Under the pieces are notes generated by a model. The model had not been told where the DNA came from, ran no database searches, and saw only the letters and a list, made by a program, of their open reading frames with translations. A stretch of DNA of 64,000 nt from Hymenopus coronatus (Eukaryota; Arthropoda; Insecta; Mantodea; Hymenopodidae), in contig CM060886.1 of assembly GCA_030762935.1 (NCBI GenBank), positions 36,379,509 through 36,443,508 on the forward strand, read 5' to 3'. Shown here piece by piece: positions 47,976 to 58,232 of the stretch (the stretch's first letter is position 1; each line of letters opens with the position of its first letter). Position numbers and translations under genes: made by a program.

Positions 47976-48455
47976 AAAACAGAGGAAATTTTTCCCAATG
48001 TTTGCCCCACTTTTGTTTTTCTTAACATTTACAGTGACTTTTTAAAGACTGTCTTGTTCTTTACCCCTCATGAAATGTCAGGGCAAGAGATACAGCAGCA
48101 GTACAACAGAACCTTTCCATACCTTCTAAATTGTCTGGAAGTTGCAAGTCAGAGTGAGTTTAAAGTTTTAAAACCCAACATTAAAGAGCTTACAGTAAAG
48201 AGCTCAATGAGTAATTTCCCAAGTCAAAGCTCCCAATATGTTATAAAAGTTTAAGGATACTTTGATATATTTAGTTTTAACTATGAATATCAAAAGATCT
48301 ACAAATCACTTAACCTTTCACTTAGTATTTAAAAATACTGCTGGAAGTAACCGAAAGGCTGTTTTTGGTGAATTTCTAATTATGTTCAAAATACTAGTTT
48401 GGATTTAAAGGTAAGATTGAAAGAAATCCATTCCTTTTTACTAAAACATTCTTCT

Positions 48456-48461
48456 TTTATT
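48456..48461 (-). promoter_or_regulatory. Polyadenylation signal of SSR3 (AATAAA on the minus strand)
   Basis: TTTATT on the plus strand, 64 bp past the stop codon of the TRAP-gamma gene. It is the first canonical hexamer after the stop and implies a short 3' UTR of about 80-90 bases. Confidence 0.6.
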
Positions 48462-48524
48462 ATAAATAGACAAATCATGTAACATTTCTTAATGCTACAT
48501 CTTCCTCAAAGTCTGCATCTGGAG

Positions 48525-48591
48525 CTACTGGGATCCTGTTGAAAAAAGTGCTAGCAAACCACCTGCTGCACTTACAGATAGTACATAATTT
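48525..48591 (-). CDS. SSR3: SSR3 coding exon 5 (terminal)
   Basis: The acceptor CATTTTGTAG is followed by A, completing Val (GT|A), then [21 protein letters not shown] and TAG (48527-48525). It is the short, conserved last helix of TRAP-gamma. It was too short to appear as a free-standing open frame and was found by looking for the conserved LLALxSTG ending. Confidence 0.95.
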
Positions 48592-48614
48592 CTACAAAAT
48601 GGTTAAGGAAAATG

Positions 48615-48680
<66 letters not shown>

Positions 48681-51600
48681 TTTTCTTCATTGGCATGCTA
48701 TTCATGATAAACACCTTTATAAAAATACTTTCAAAATACCTGGGTAACATACAGAAAAAATATTTAACAGTCAATTGTTACTTAATTAAGTAATGTGTTA
48801 CACGTCCTAATGGGGAACAAAAGAACTATTAGCCAACATTACAAAATATACTGGATTTAAAAATTGGAAAAATCCAAACTCATCAAATAACAAACTACAA
48901 GAAAACCTATTTGATACACTTAAATTGTAGAAGTAATTATGGCAGTAAAGCATCTTCTGCCATCATTTGCAATCTTTGAGAGCATTTTACAATCTTGTTT
49001 GTTCTGCACTCTCTATATTTATTTATCTTTAATTCTATGAATTTATCTGTCTAATCTCACCTACAAGGATGGTTCTTTTGGACAAAAGTGATGCTTTATC
49101 TAAACAGAACAACAGTATTCCATCTTTAAAAATTAATGGCAAGGGGATGCAATTTCTCAGGAGAAAGCAGATGTGTTCACAGAATTGCTACAGAAACAAT
49201 TCCAGCCAATAGTTTGTTCAAGATTCTACACCTAGCAAGAACATTGAGGAAGCTATACAGTGCTGTTACAGCTATCTTATTTTAAAACTTAAAGAGTTGG
49301 ATAGGTAGAACCAGCCTGAAAAATTCCATGCTATAGCCAGGATTTGAACCAAACTCAAGCTGGTTGCTCTAACCACTGAGTTACCTTGACAACATGCTGG
49401 CATGCTATTAAATTCCTCAACTACTTTCATGTTTCCCAGTAAATCACAGGGTTATCACAAGTTATTTTGAGGCAATTTTATGTTAATTTATAAATTGTTT
49501 TATTGTTATTACCTTGAACAAGAATTCCTTGTTGTACCTGACAAATTCATGCTTTGTAAGATAAGAAGTATGATTTTAAGAAAAGAGAGAGACAGAGAGC
49601 ATGAAAACTTTTCTTTAAAACAAAAGTCAATAAAGAGATGTTTTCAATAGGATTCAAGAGATTTTACCATGTTTATTTTTTGTAAGAAAATAACAATAGC
49701 GTTTGCTAAACAGATCACACTGATGAAGACACTTTCTGCAAACTGGTGATTTAAATAGTAATTCTGAAATGTAACTAATTTTGGCATTACAACCTATAAC
49801 AAAAATAATTCAGTACAGTTTTTGAAACAAAAAAAAAAAATTACAAAAACTTGGCCAAACAAAATAAAATTATACTCCAATGGATACCCTCTCGTTATTG
49901 GACACATGGTGATGAGATAGCTGATTTATTGGCAAAAAAGGGTTCCCAAATTTTACAAAAACTGAATATCTTTCTCCTATCACTCTGCAAAGATAAAAAA
50001 TAAACCAGAAAGAACTGGAGAAACATTGCAAAACACAGTTATGACAAATCATGAGTACCTTTAATGCAAAATATTACTAAATACTCAAATATCCAAGATA
50101 CGAAACTGTGGCAGCATTTAGACAGCTGACAGGGCAAAATTATTTATGCACTAGTCATTATGCCTCACACTAGTGTGTTATGGTTACTATTGAGATTAGA
50201 AACAATTTTTGGATCAACCATTGTTTTGTTTTATCCTCGGTAGTATTCTCCTCCATTATTGCAGATATAGACAGAATGAAAAATCCAACTTGTCAATAAC
50301 CATACAAAGTTAGTATAGTGGTACTCTTACAGTTGATAGAATTATGGCCCAAAATGTATTAGTTATTCTAAAATGTATGGATTTGTGTCTAATTAGGTTT
50401 TGGCAAATACCAGTGATAAAATGTTAGACAAGAGGAAGTAACATTTCAACATTGTAATATACCAGAAATGCTATTTTGTGTGTGGATTACAAATATTTAT
50501 TAAAGGATACACTGCCGGTGAAAAAGTCTTTAAGACATAAAAGCTAAGGGAGATGACCAAAGCTAAGAAGAGTGCATTATTGTAGAATATTGAGAATGTT
50601 GTGGCTTCATAATCTGCAACTTCATTCTTTTTCCACAATATCCTGGAACAAAATGTGCAAAATAACATGTGATACAAAAAATGTTCCTATGTTTATTACA
50701 AGCCTTGCTTTCCTAACACTTTACCTAAGAAAGTAGGCCACCATTTATCACAAAGAATGGGTTTGGAAGCATTTTGAATTAGTTTTGAGATAAAAGACTT
50801 ATTTCCAAAATCCATAATTTTGTGACTATGCAATACATAGCTGGTTGTTGGCATCCATTGTTACATGTGCATTTGTGGACACCTGTTCTGGCAGCAAGTT
50901 CTTTTGACATCACAGCTATGATTGTTACACTAGTGCAAATGGACATGTGTGGTGTCAGAAGGTTCTTTGAAGTCCAGCCCACATTGTTACACCTGAGTGA
51001 GTTTGTAACAGTGCGACTGCTTCTGGAAGTTTCCTGCCATGAGATCGAAAGGTATAAAAAGGGCAACAATGCAATGTTGAGCATTCAGTTTTCACTTGGA
51101 ATGCATTGCATGCAACAATTGAGCAAGTTTCGACAGGAAATTCACAGCACACAATTATCTTCACTGTAGCAAACGTCAGAAAGAAACTATATTGTTACAA
51201 AAAGCAAGAGACAACATTTGTGAGCAGATTCTGATTGCAATCAGTTTGTGGAAGAAATAACATTTTTATTACACTGGTATCAGGAGCGGGAATCAACATC
51301 ATGAACTCACTCAGGTGTAACAATGAAGGTTTGGCATCAAAGGACCTTCTGACACCACACATGTTCACTTGCACAGGTGTAACAATCACAGCTACTATGT
51401 CAACAGAGCTTGCTGCCAGCACAGCTGTCCACTAATGCATGTGTAACAATATACCAACAATCAGCTATGAATTAGGAAGTAAGCCATTCACAAGTTTGGT
51501 GAATATGGTTGCAGGGCGTACTCACAAAATCTATTATATTAAAAAAAGGTTATAAACTATTTTATCACCATTAATATTCTGGATATTTCAAAGGCGGACA

Positions 51601-54382
51601 CTTTATCTGACAAGGAAAGCATTAGTTTTTCTCCAATTTGAAAAATGCTTCTGCTGGTTTTGCAGGAAGTCAATCTGCATATAATTTACATCTAGGACAA
51701 AATATGGGTGGGAAGTGAACTGTTTTACTGAAATGCCATTTTACCTAAAAATTACAGTTCTATAAAAAGGAGTAGCTAATGAGATTTCAGCTGAGTGGAG
51801 TTTGAATAAAGCTGAGCACTGTTTAAGTGATTTTAGCTATAGCACAATGCCCATAAACAGCAAAGATAAAAAACTATTTAAATTCATTATGATATCTATG
51901 CATGTAAACAACTTGAGCGCAATAACACACTTCAATTATATGTACTATTATTTTTGTAATATACATATTGTCATTTGCTGTTGCATTACCACAGGAAGTC
52001 TGCTATCATATTTTAATTACAGAGAATAGCACACTATTTACTATTTTAAGCAACACAGAAGATTTATCTTAATTTTATTAAGATGCATGTTTGAATAAAC
52101 TTATTGTAGAAGTGGCTCAATCAACTCAATTTCATTTTCCCAAAGCACATATTTATGAATTTAGGTTGAAAGAAGGCAATTTGGAGATGCACTCAGTGTG
52201 CTTCAAAAGAACATTCAAGAGGTTGCAGGTTTGACATTTGCTTAGGGTGATTTAACTGGATAAGGTTTTTTTTGGGGGGTTTTCTCTAATCCTGAGAAGA
52301 CTAATGTAGAGTAACTTTAAGATCCATGGACTTTATCTTTAAGATCATTTGAGCATTATTTCACAGATTTCATTCATCATCCAATATGACCAAAGAAGTT
52401 AAAAAATGTTAAGCTATAAGAAAGAGCATCTTGAATCATATGAAATAGAAGTATGAAGTTTTTAAAGCCAAATTGCATGTCACTAATAACTATAGTTTGG
52501 CTAATGGTACTGAAAAATTATAGCAAACATATTTGGATTTGGTTTGCTTTCTCCATTTAAGAAGTTTTTCAAAAGGTTGATTCTCTTCCATTGTCTGTCC
52601 CATTAGTGCAGTGATAGTCACCTGCCTCTGGTGGGCTACTCCAGTACCAGAACAGAGATTTTCTCCCTACTAGAACATGTTCTTTCATTATCACCATTCT
52701 GTGGAATGGAAATGGCAACATGATCACAGCATCATCTTTGTCAAGTCTGTGGTCAAGATATGGTCTCTCCCACAATTTCGACCTGGCCATTGACCAACCT
52801 TTAGATTGAATACTCATCATCTTTTCCAAACTTTTGGCTTATTCAAATACTTTGTTATTTTTGAGCATTTTCTACATGAATTTAAGGTGTTTCTGCCATT
52901 TCTTTTAGATTCCTTAAGGTAACTATAGACTGAGGAAATTCAGACAAATAGTAATATATTAATTTTTAGAAACTACAACTTATACACAGAGTCACATACC
53001 GCTCATCCTTTTCTTTCTTGCTCATCTTTTTATCTTCTGCCAGCTTTCTGGTCATTTCTCTTGTTACAGCTTCTTCACGTTTTACTGCCACCTGCAGAGC
53101 ACATGTAATTGAAATTCATGCCATGCTTGATTAATAAGTTTAAGAACCATTTACCAAAAAGGACACACATTAACCATATCTATACCTTATGTTTTAAGAC
53201 AAACTTTGTGTTCTTGTAAGCCAAAGCGACCAAGTACGTACTACCTAGTGTAACTGCGATGAAGGCAATGATTGAAGAGTAGAGGTCAATCATATGAATT
53301 CTCCAGAACAACCCTGCAACAAATGTCCAAGGTACTTCATTTTGTGATACAACAACAGTAATTTAAAATCATATCAATAGTTTAATGCCTTGGTAAAACT
53401 TCTGCAGGTAATTTGAATTTTAAAGTGTTGAAAATATTGACATTTCCAAATTTCAAATGTGCTAGATTGTCAATGTTTTAATTTCTTGGGATCATGGGGT
53501 TCTAGCTTCACAGATACCTTGGCTAGCCTTGTTGTCGCAACTGTTCTACTGCCCTACTCATAAAAACACCCCTTGCATTGTTTTGCAGCTTAAGGCTCTT
53601 CACCTTAGACTATGCTTTACGGCCCAGGGCCCTAAAAGTTTATAATAGACCAGTAACTATCAGGTGGCTCTAAGGGAAGAATAACAGATAAACCGAATCA
53701 CATAAAGTATGTGGAATGTCTTCCTTGCTCTAAATGGCAGTAGAAAAGATAATAAGGTACACAAGGATATTTGTGTCAAGCATATGGAGCTACCTATACA
53801 TAAACCTCATTTTAATTTATAGCAATTTCGGCAAACATCATTCTGAGGTACTTAATTAGTTGCGTTTTCTGGCGATAGACAAAACTATAGTGGTATGGTG
53901 TTTCTTGAAGATGGCAGTAAATGGAAGACAAGTTGCTAAGAAATTTTCTAAGCACTAACATTTTTACATTCTAAAATTAAACAGATTCACGAGTTTTGTA
54001 AAAAAAAAAAAGATGTTAAACCGCCGAGTTTTTTAAAAAAAAAAAGATGTTAAACCGCCGGTGTCCCGAAAACTAAGCCGTGTCCTATTTTACATTTAGT
54101 ATCCAGATCGTTTACAGGAGTTTCATAATAGGACGATTTTTGATATCTCTGACACTTGCTGAGTACATGGGTAAAGTCTGTAGAAATGAATTGCAAACAC
54201 TCATAAGTTCGAATAAGTATACTTTGCAGTAAAACTGCGACAAACTTACATATTGGTATTGCTGAAACAATGAATGCATTTCCATAAAACAGTGCGGAAG
54301 ATTTTGTTGAAACATTCCTACTGAAATCCTGAAGCAGTAATTCTTCCTCCTTGGTAAATGTTTTAGACTGCTTGCCTGACAT
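48525..54382 (-). CDS. SSR3: Translocon-associated protein subunit gamma (SSR3/TRAP-gamma), complete five-exon gene
   Basis: The coding exons are 54382-54250, 53313-53186, 53091-53000, 50642-50511 and 48591-48525, giving 183 residues (the human protein has 185). TRAP-gamma is a four-helix ER membrane protein of the TRAP complex that sits beside Sec61 and helps insertion of nascent chains. Recognition rests on [20 protein letters not shown] and [11 protein letters not shown] near the N-terminus, [17 protein letters not shown] after the second helix, a charged loop [40 protein letters not shown], and a C-terminus ending FSTGSQ. Every intron has GT-AG ends and the phases join: T|GG (Trp), phase 0, CG|G (Arg), GT|A (Val). 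No frameshift or stop was found. It starts 288 bp from, and is divergent to, the FBXL4 exon. Confidence 0.96.
48616..48680. repeat. (TAA)n microsatellite in SSR3 intron 4
   Basis: About 21 AAT/TAA units, starting only 24 bp upstream (in gene sense) of the last SSR3 exon. On the gene strand it is a (TTA)n run, so it may form part of the U-rich tract before the terminal acceptor. Confidence 0.92.
49325..49400 (-). repeat. tRNA-like SINE head in SSR3 intron 4
   Basis: The minus strand reads GTAACTCAGTGGTTAGAGCA (A box) and, 14 bases on, GGTTCAAATCCTGG (B box). The putative acceptor stem halves do not pair, so this is a SINE head or tRNA relic and not a functional tRNA. Its sense direction matches SSR3. 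Confidence 0.6.
50511..50642 (-). CDS. SSR3: SSR3 coding exon 4
   Basis: The acceptor TTTGTTCCAG is followed by G, completing Arg, then 43 codons from [13 protein letters not shown] to LKTFSPA and GT of a Val codon. The donor GTATCC is non-consensus at positions +3 to +6 but is the only one that keeps the frame into exon 5. It encodes the third hydrophobic segment ([15 protein letters not shown]). Confidence 0.94.
50835..51470. repeat. Long inverted repeat (foldback) in SSR3 intron 3
   Basis: Arms of about 170 bp, 50835-51007 and 51303-51470, are roughly 80-85 percent complementary by eye (ATAGCTGGTTGTTGG against CCAACAATCAGCTAT; GACATGTGTGGTGTCAGAAG against CTTCTGACACCACACATGTT). TGTTACA/TGTAACA recurs three times in each arm. 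The 295-bp loop contains a TATAAAAA at 51053-51060 and a TCAGTT initiator-like motif at 51085 on the plus strand. The plus- and minus-strand open frames here (115, 101, 75, 69 residues) mirror each other because of the inverted repeat. Confidence 0.85.
52150..52420 (+). mobile_element. tRNA-derived SINE (family C), plus copy in SSR3 intron 3
   Basis: The body matches the 33925-34160 element in opposite orientation: ATAAGGTTTTTTTTGGGG, AATCCTGAGAAGACTAATGT, GATCATTTGAGCATTATTTC and CATCCAATATGACCAA. The tRNA-like head is degraded (GGTTGCAGGTTTGACA). Confidence 0.72.
53000..53091 (-). CDS. SSR3: SSR3 coding exon 3
   Basis: After acceptor CTCTGCAG, 30 codons ([17 protein letters not shown]...KKEKDE) plus CG of an Arg codon. 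The donor is CG|GTATGT. Intron 2, separating it from exon 2, is only 94 bp (53092-53185). This highly charged loop faces the cytosol in the family. Confidence 0.95.
53186..53313 (-). CDS. SSR3: SSR3 coding exon 2
   Basis: The acceptor TTGTTGCAG is followed by GG, completing Trp 45, then 42 codons from [11 protein letters not shown] to FVLKHK. The donor is AAG|GTATAG, phase 0. It encodes the second hydrophobic segment ([19 protein letters not shown]). Confidence 0.95.
53991..54059. repeat. Tandem duplication of a 35-bp unit in SSR3 intron 1
   Basis: GAGTTTTGTA(A)nGATGTTAAACCGCC at 53991-54025 is repeated at 54026-54059 with one substitution and one fewer A. The A-tract in each unit probably promoted slippage. 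Confidence 0.9.
54250..54382 (-). CDS. SSR3: SSR3 coding exon 1
   Basis: ATG at 54382-54380 opens 44 codons ([20 protein letters not shown]...SAIPI) plus the first T of a Trp codon. The donor is T|GTAAGT. The residues read through the donor (CKFVAVLL...) are intronic. The first transmembrane helix starts here. Confidence 0.96.
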
Positions 54383-54670
54383 GACTTTATGTTCTATAAT
54401 TCTGGAACTCTGAAAAATAGTATCTTATATTTCACGTGTTGGACACCATCTACAGTTCTGGTAACATAGAGAAAGTGAACAGGTCGTTGTCATCAAAAGC
54501 AACTGTTGCGTTGGAATATCGACGTCTACGTGTCAAAAACATCTGGGATCATGGGAGCAGGAATGCCAACGTTTATGTTGGTAGCGTGTCAAAACAAACC
54601 ACTAACGACCACGTTGGGGTTCACGTGAAATGTCAATATTGCTATTGGTTAGTGGGTAGTTCTGTCAAAC
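54383..54670. promoter_or_regulatory. Bidirectional SSR3/FBXL4 promoter region
   Basis: This 288-bp gap between two divergent start codons is visibly richer in CpG than the flanks. It contains two CACGTG E-boxes (54433-54438 and 54622-54627), the second within the palindrome TTCACGTGAA, and a TACGTG variant near 54528. No TATA box sits at a suitable distance from either gene, which fits a housekeeping promoter. E-boxes of this type bind bHLH-zip factors (Myc/Max, USF, MITF/TFEB); which one acts here is unknown. The 83-residue frame at 54436-54687 lies in this region and has no protein-like features. Confidence 0.65.
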
Positions 54671-54877
54671 ATGGTAGATGTGAATAGGACTGAAGTCAAC
54701 GGTAGTTGTAGTAAATCAGAAAGCGATATAGTATTTATTGAACAGTTTGTACAGGATGTCGTCGGTTTCAGCTCTCAATATGGAAGCGATATTAGCATAT
54801 CGTATACTGCGTATAACATCACTGGGAAACCTAGCAAATTTCCTGATTACGGGGACTTTCCTCAAGCTTTTGTTATG
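54671..54877 (+). CDS. FBXL4: First coding exon of an FBXL4-like F-box/LRR protein (partial gene)
   Basis: ATG at 54671 follows an in-frame TAG at 54650 and sits in a good context (AACATGG). The exon gives 69 codons and ends in phase 0 at ATG|GTACGT. The conserved part, residues 25-69, reads FVQDVVGFSSQYGSDISISY, then TAYNITGKPSKFPDYGDFPQ and AFVM. This resembles the start of the FBXL4 N-terminal domain (a VxFSSxYGSxxSxSY block, then a Pro-Phe-Pro...GDF block, usually followed by RTYGxWW in the next exon). FBXL4 is a mitochondrial SCF-type F-box protein that restrains mitophagy in mammals. The following exon was not found up to 64000, implying a first intron longer than 9 kb. Identification is by memory of the family. 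Confidence 0.75.
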
Positions 54878-56030
54878 GTACGTAATTATTGAATTTTAAG
54901 AAACTTTTAAAGCCATTGATCCTTAGTATTTAACTTTTTTTATTGCAGTAATGGAACCTAAATTTAGGATACGAGTATCAGAAGGTTAGTTTGTGCACCC
55001 ATTTCCAGTGTAAAGAATTTCGGTGTAACTAAACGTAACCAATAGCACGAGTGGCGTTAGATGTATTTAGAGTAGCATACTCCTGAGAATGGAATTTTAC
55101 TTGTATTTTTTTCTCAATTATCCCTTTTCCTTTAGCTCCTGCCCCAAATCAGAGCACATTTTAAGTACATTTCCGGAATTGATTAAAGTAATTAAACTAT
55201 ATGCTGCAACATTAAAGTAAAAAAACTATGCACAGTCCTGCATAAAGAGAAACTTATTTGTTGCATTTACTTATTAGGATCAATGTGCTCATGTAGGTTT
55301 TGGTTGAATCAATAAAATAAACCAACAGTTTAATTGGTTACAGTAGCTATAACTCATTTAAGAAGTTAATAGCACACATTTATTATCCACTGCGGACTGT
55401 CTAGAAGTCATGATGTTATAATAGTTTTGTACTTGCATTAATTTTAAATGTGTAAGGAAAACACAGTTTTGCACATGAAATTAAATAAATTGCATGTTTT
55501 ATTGAACCTTAAAGACCTAAAATAAACCTGAGAAGCTACTAAAGCATTTTAATCACCCAATGTGGTGAGTGAAAGCATATAATAAAGGTAGTTTTAATGC
55601 TGTTATCAATGGAAATTAAAAATAATGATTTTTTGTACAAAATTGTGTATAAGTTTTAAAATTAGAAGGAACCATTAATTTTGACTGTTATGTAAACATA
55701 TTTTTTTTTAATAGATGTTGTTAAATGCCAGAACACTTGCAAAAAGTGGAGAACTTGTCATATAAAAGCTTTTATGAGTTTATATGTCAATTCAATTCCA
55801 TCATGTCATGTCAGCATATATTAGACTACCTTTACCAGAGAATTTCTAATTTGCAAGTTTGCCACTATGTGCACATGGTGGCAAGGGATAAATTCATTGC
55901 CCATAAATGACATTATAGGATGAAATCATGAAAGACACAGGTGATAAATAGCTAATTTAGTTTTCTTTAAAAGCATAGTATCTTTTCATGCAAATAAATG
56001 TTACACAGTACTAGCATGAAAGACATTTTG
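54878..56030 (+). other. Start of FBXL4 intron 1, no feature recognised
   Basis: AT-rich sequence after the GTACGT donor. The small plus-strand 61-residue frame at 55725-55910 has no acceptor-donor context matching FBXL4. Confidence 0.5.
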
Positions 56031-56731
56031 TGTTATACAGGGCGTATCATAATTAATAGCACAAACCAAAACATTTGAAAGTGCATTATAACAGAAGCAG
56101 AATCTAGGAAACCTGGATTTGCAATCAAGCTGTGTCAAGATTTATTATTGTGAACATTATTACCACCACTGATCTACATTAAGAAATATTGCCCTGCAAA
56201 TAAATTTCAAAAGTAGACTTTTTCTTTATTTTCCATTCTATGTTATCTCACAATTTACTCACAGCTTCACTTAACAAGAAATACAATTCTACTTTTGTAT
56301 GCTACATGTTATTAAATAAGGTGTATAAGTGTTGTCCTTGCATCTGGATGCAATACTGCACTCACCTCTGTGAAACTTTTGAATTCTTTCAAACACCTCT
56401 AAGATCACCTCCGAGTTCTTGACAAGCATGCACAATTTTTTGATACAGTACTTCAACAGTATAAGTGATACATTTGAAGAGACTCCATAAAGAAAAATCC
56501 AAAGGATTGAGATCAGGTGATCAAGGAGGCCACAGTACAAACCCTCCTTGACCTATCTACCTTGCCCCATAAGTCCACGTTAGATGTATTGTTACAGTAG
56601 CAGCAAAATGTGCCACATGACCTCAATGTTGCTCAGAGGGAACAGTCTCAAGAAATTTTGAGAGATTCCACTGTAAAAACCTATGTCCATTGAGTTTTCC
56701 TGGAAGAATGTATGGGTAATGTTGCTGTTTA

Positions 56732-57727
56732 AGGGTCAGTTGGCCGCGCAATGCCGCAAAACCATGCCAACTTTAGAAATTGAAAACCCACTTTGAAACA
56801 GCACATAGTGCCTAAGAAATGCAATCAGTGAATAGCCGCAAGATGGCAGTAGTAGCATGGTTATATGTTGCTAAATGGCGGATATATGATGTAGCCGAAG
56901 GGCCTGGCAATTCTAGAAGATGACTGCATTTATCATACACCATTAATCCTACTTATTGCAGATGTAGATTATTTGAGGTTATGTAGTACATGAGCTAGCT
57001 AAAGGCGATTTCATCAAAACATAAAGATAACCCCATCTATGTCACACTGCCATTGCGGTGCTCTTAATATACGTTTGATCAAGTAATATTTTGGGTTAAA
57101 TGGAGAAATTTAATACACAAAGCTACTGTTAAATAAGAAGTTATCGATTGCATTGTTTCTTTTTAATGAAAACAGGAGCATTAGTAGTAAATAAAAATTA
57201 TTATTATTATTTATTATTTTTATTATTGTTATTTATATTATATTATTGGTGGTGGTAGTATGATGATTCTGTTGATGAGTATTATTATTATTATTATTAT
57301 TATTAGTTGAAAGAATAACTGTCAGCCCAACCAGATCTACTTGCTCTTTAGCTATGTCATTGGTAGCCTTAAAAAGGGCTGTTTTGTCATTGAAGAAAAT
57401 ATGAAAGAGTTGGAGAACAGTAGGAGATATTCAGAAGAACAGTATATACACCCCCTGACGCATATAATGGCATATTTCAGTGTTTCCGACACCTTCCTAT
57501 GAATACACTGCCTCATTGTATATATTTCTGGGTTTCCCTGCCAGCCATGGTTACGCTTCCTAAGGCATATACTGTTAATTGCAAATTTCATACTTTCCAC
57601 ACTACCGTATGACTGCGCTGCCTTCCCTCCTTTTTGCAATACCAACTATATATGCTCTATTACGCTGAACATTGCACCTTTCAGATGCAGAGATTGGCTG
57701 CCTGACGTTATGCAGCCAACTGACCCT
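56732..57727. mobile_element. Nested 996-bp TIR element with TA target duplication, no transposase
   Basis: Left terminus AGGGTCAGTTGGCCGCGCAA and right terminus (minus strand) AGGGTCAGTTGGCTGCATAA agree at 17 of 20 positions. TA flanks both ends (56730-56731 and 57728-57729). Excising it restores the colinear transposase reading on either side. The interior has a degenerate TTA-rich simple repeat at 57195-57305 and no recognisable protein, so it is a non-autonomous element of undetermined superfamily. Confidence 0.82.
57195..57305. repeat. Interrupted (TTA)n simple repeat
   Basis: TATTATTATT runs interspersed with TTGGTGGTGGTAGTATGATG, inside the nested TIR element. Confidence 0.85.
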
Positions 57728-58232
57728 TACACGGCAACGTTACCGAATGTATGGCCTATGAGGTGGATCACCTAGTACCCCTAACCACCCATTCAATGAG
57801 AAACATTTTTCATGTGTTAGCATGGACAGTATATGGCTTTACTTCACACAGTATGTGTGTACTGTAATAATTAAAAATACCATCATGTAAACCCTGCTTT
57901 GTCTGTAAATACAATGTTATGTGAAAATGAGGGTTGATTACAGCCAATGTTACGTTCAATGACAAAACTGTATTTAAGGATCAAAATCCCAATCATCGAG
58001 ACATTGAACTCTTTGAAGTGGTAAGGGTGCAGAGCAGAATGATGTAAAATTCTCCATACATTACTATTTCTCATTTCTTTTATTCAACCCGTAGATCAGT
58101 TCACGTTATTTGAGCTATATCAGAGAAAACATGAATACAATCTACTATAATGCTTATAACTACTATTACAATAGTGCTTACAACTATTATTAACTTTGAG
58201 CTTAATCCTGGTATGATACATCATATTATAAT

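Larger units (their letters stand above)
56290..58075 (-). pseudogene. Tc1/mariner-like transposase, split by a nested TIR element
   Basis: The 5' part on the minus strand (58075-57883) reads SNVWRILHHSALHPYHFKEF and ends IVFTDKAGFT, where the family has LFTDEAxFT; the acidic residue after the first catalytic Asp is Lys here. After the nested element (56732-57727) the frame resumes with LPGKLNGHRFLQWNLSKFLE, an RMWFQHDGAPAHF-like remnant reduced to HVAHFAATV, then GGFVLWPP, stop, SPDLNPLDFSLW (third catalytic Asp) near 56520-56480. It closes with a helical tail near 56380. Several stops and shifts are present. The family is the IS630/Tc1/mariner-like group often annotated with a DUF4817 helix-turn-helix. 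Confidence 0.82.

Noticed and set aside
49325..49400. Functional tRNA gene
   Set aside because: A and B boxes are present but the acceptor stem halves do not pair and there is no proper anticodon arm, so it is a SINE head or relic.
50822..51169. 115-residue plus-strand and mirrored minus-strand open frames
   Set aside because: The pairs of frames arise from the long inverted repeat in SSR3 intron 3 and have no protein family features.
52569..52829. 86-residue minus-strand open frame in SSR3 intron 3
   Set aside because: It is on the gene's strand but has no counterpart in TRAP-gamma proteins, and exons 3 and 4 join in frame without it. It may belong to an unidentified repeat.
54436..54687. 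83-residue frame as an upstream start for FBXL4
   Set aside because: It is in a different frame from the conserved FBXL4 residues, and an in-frame stop at 54650 precedes the ATG at 54671.
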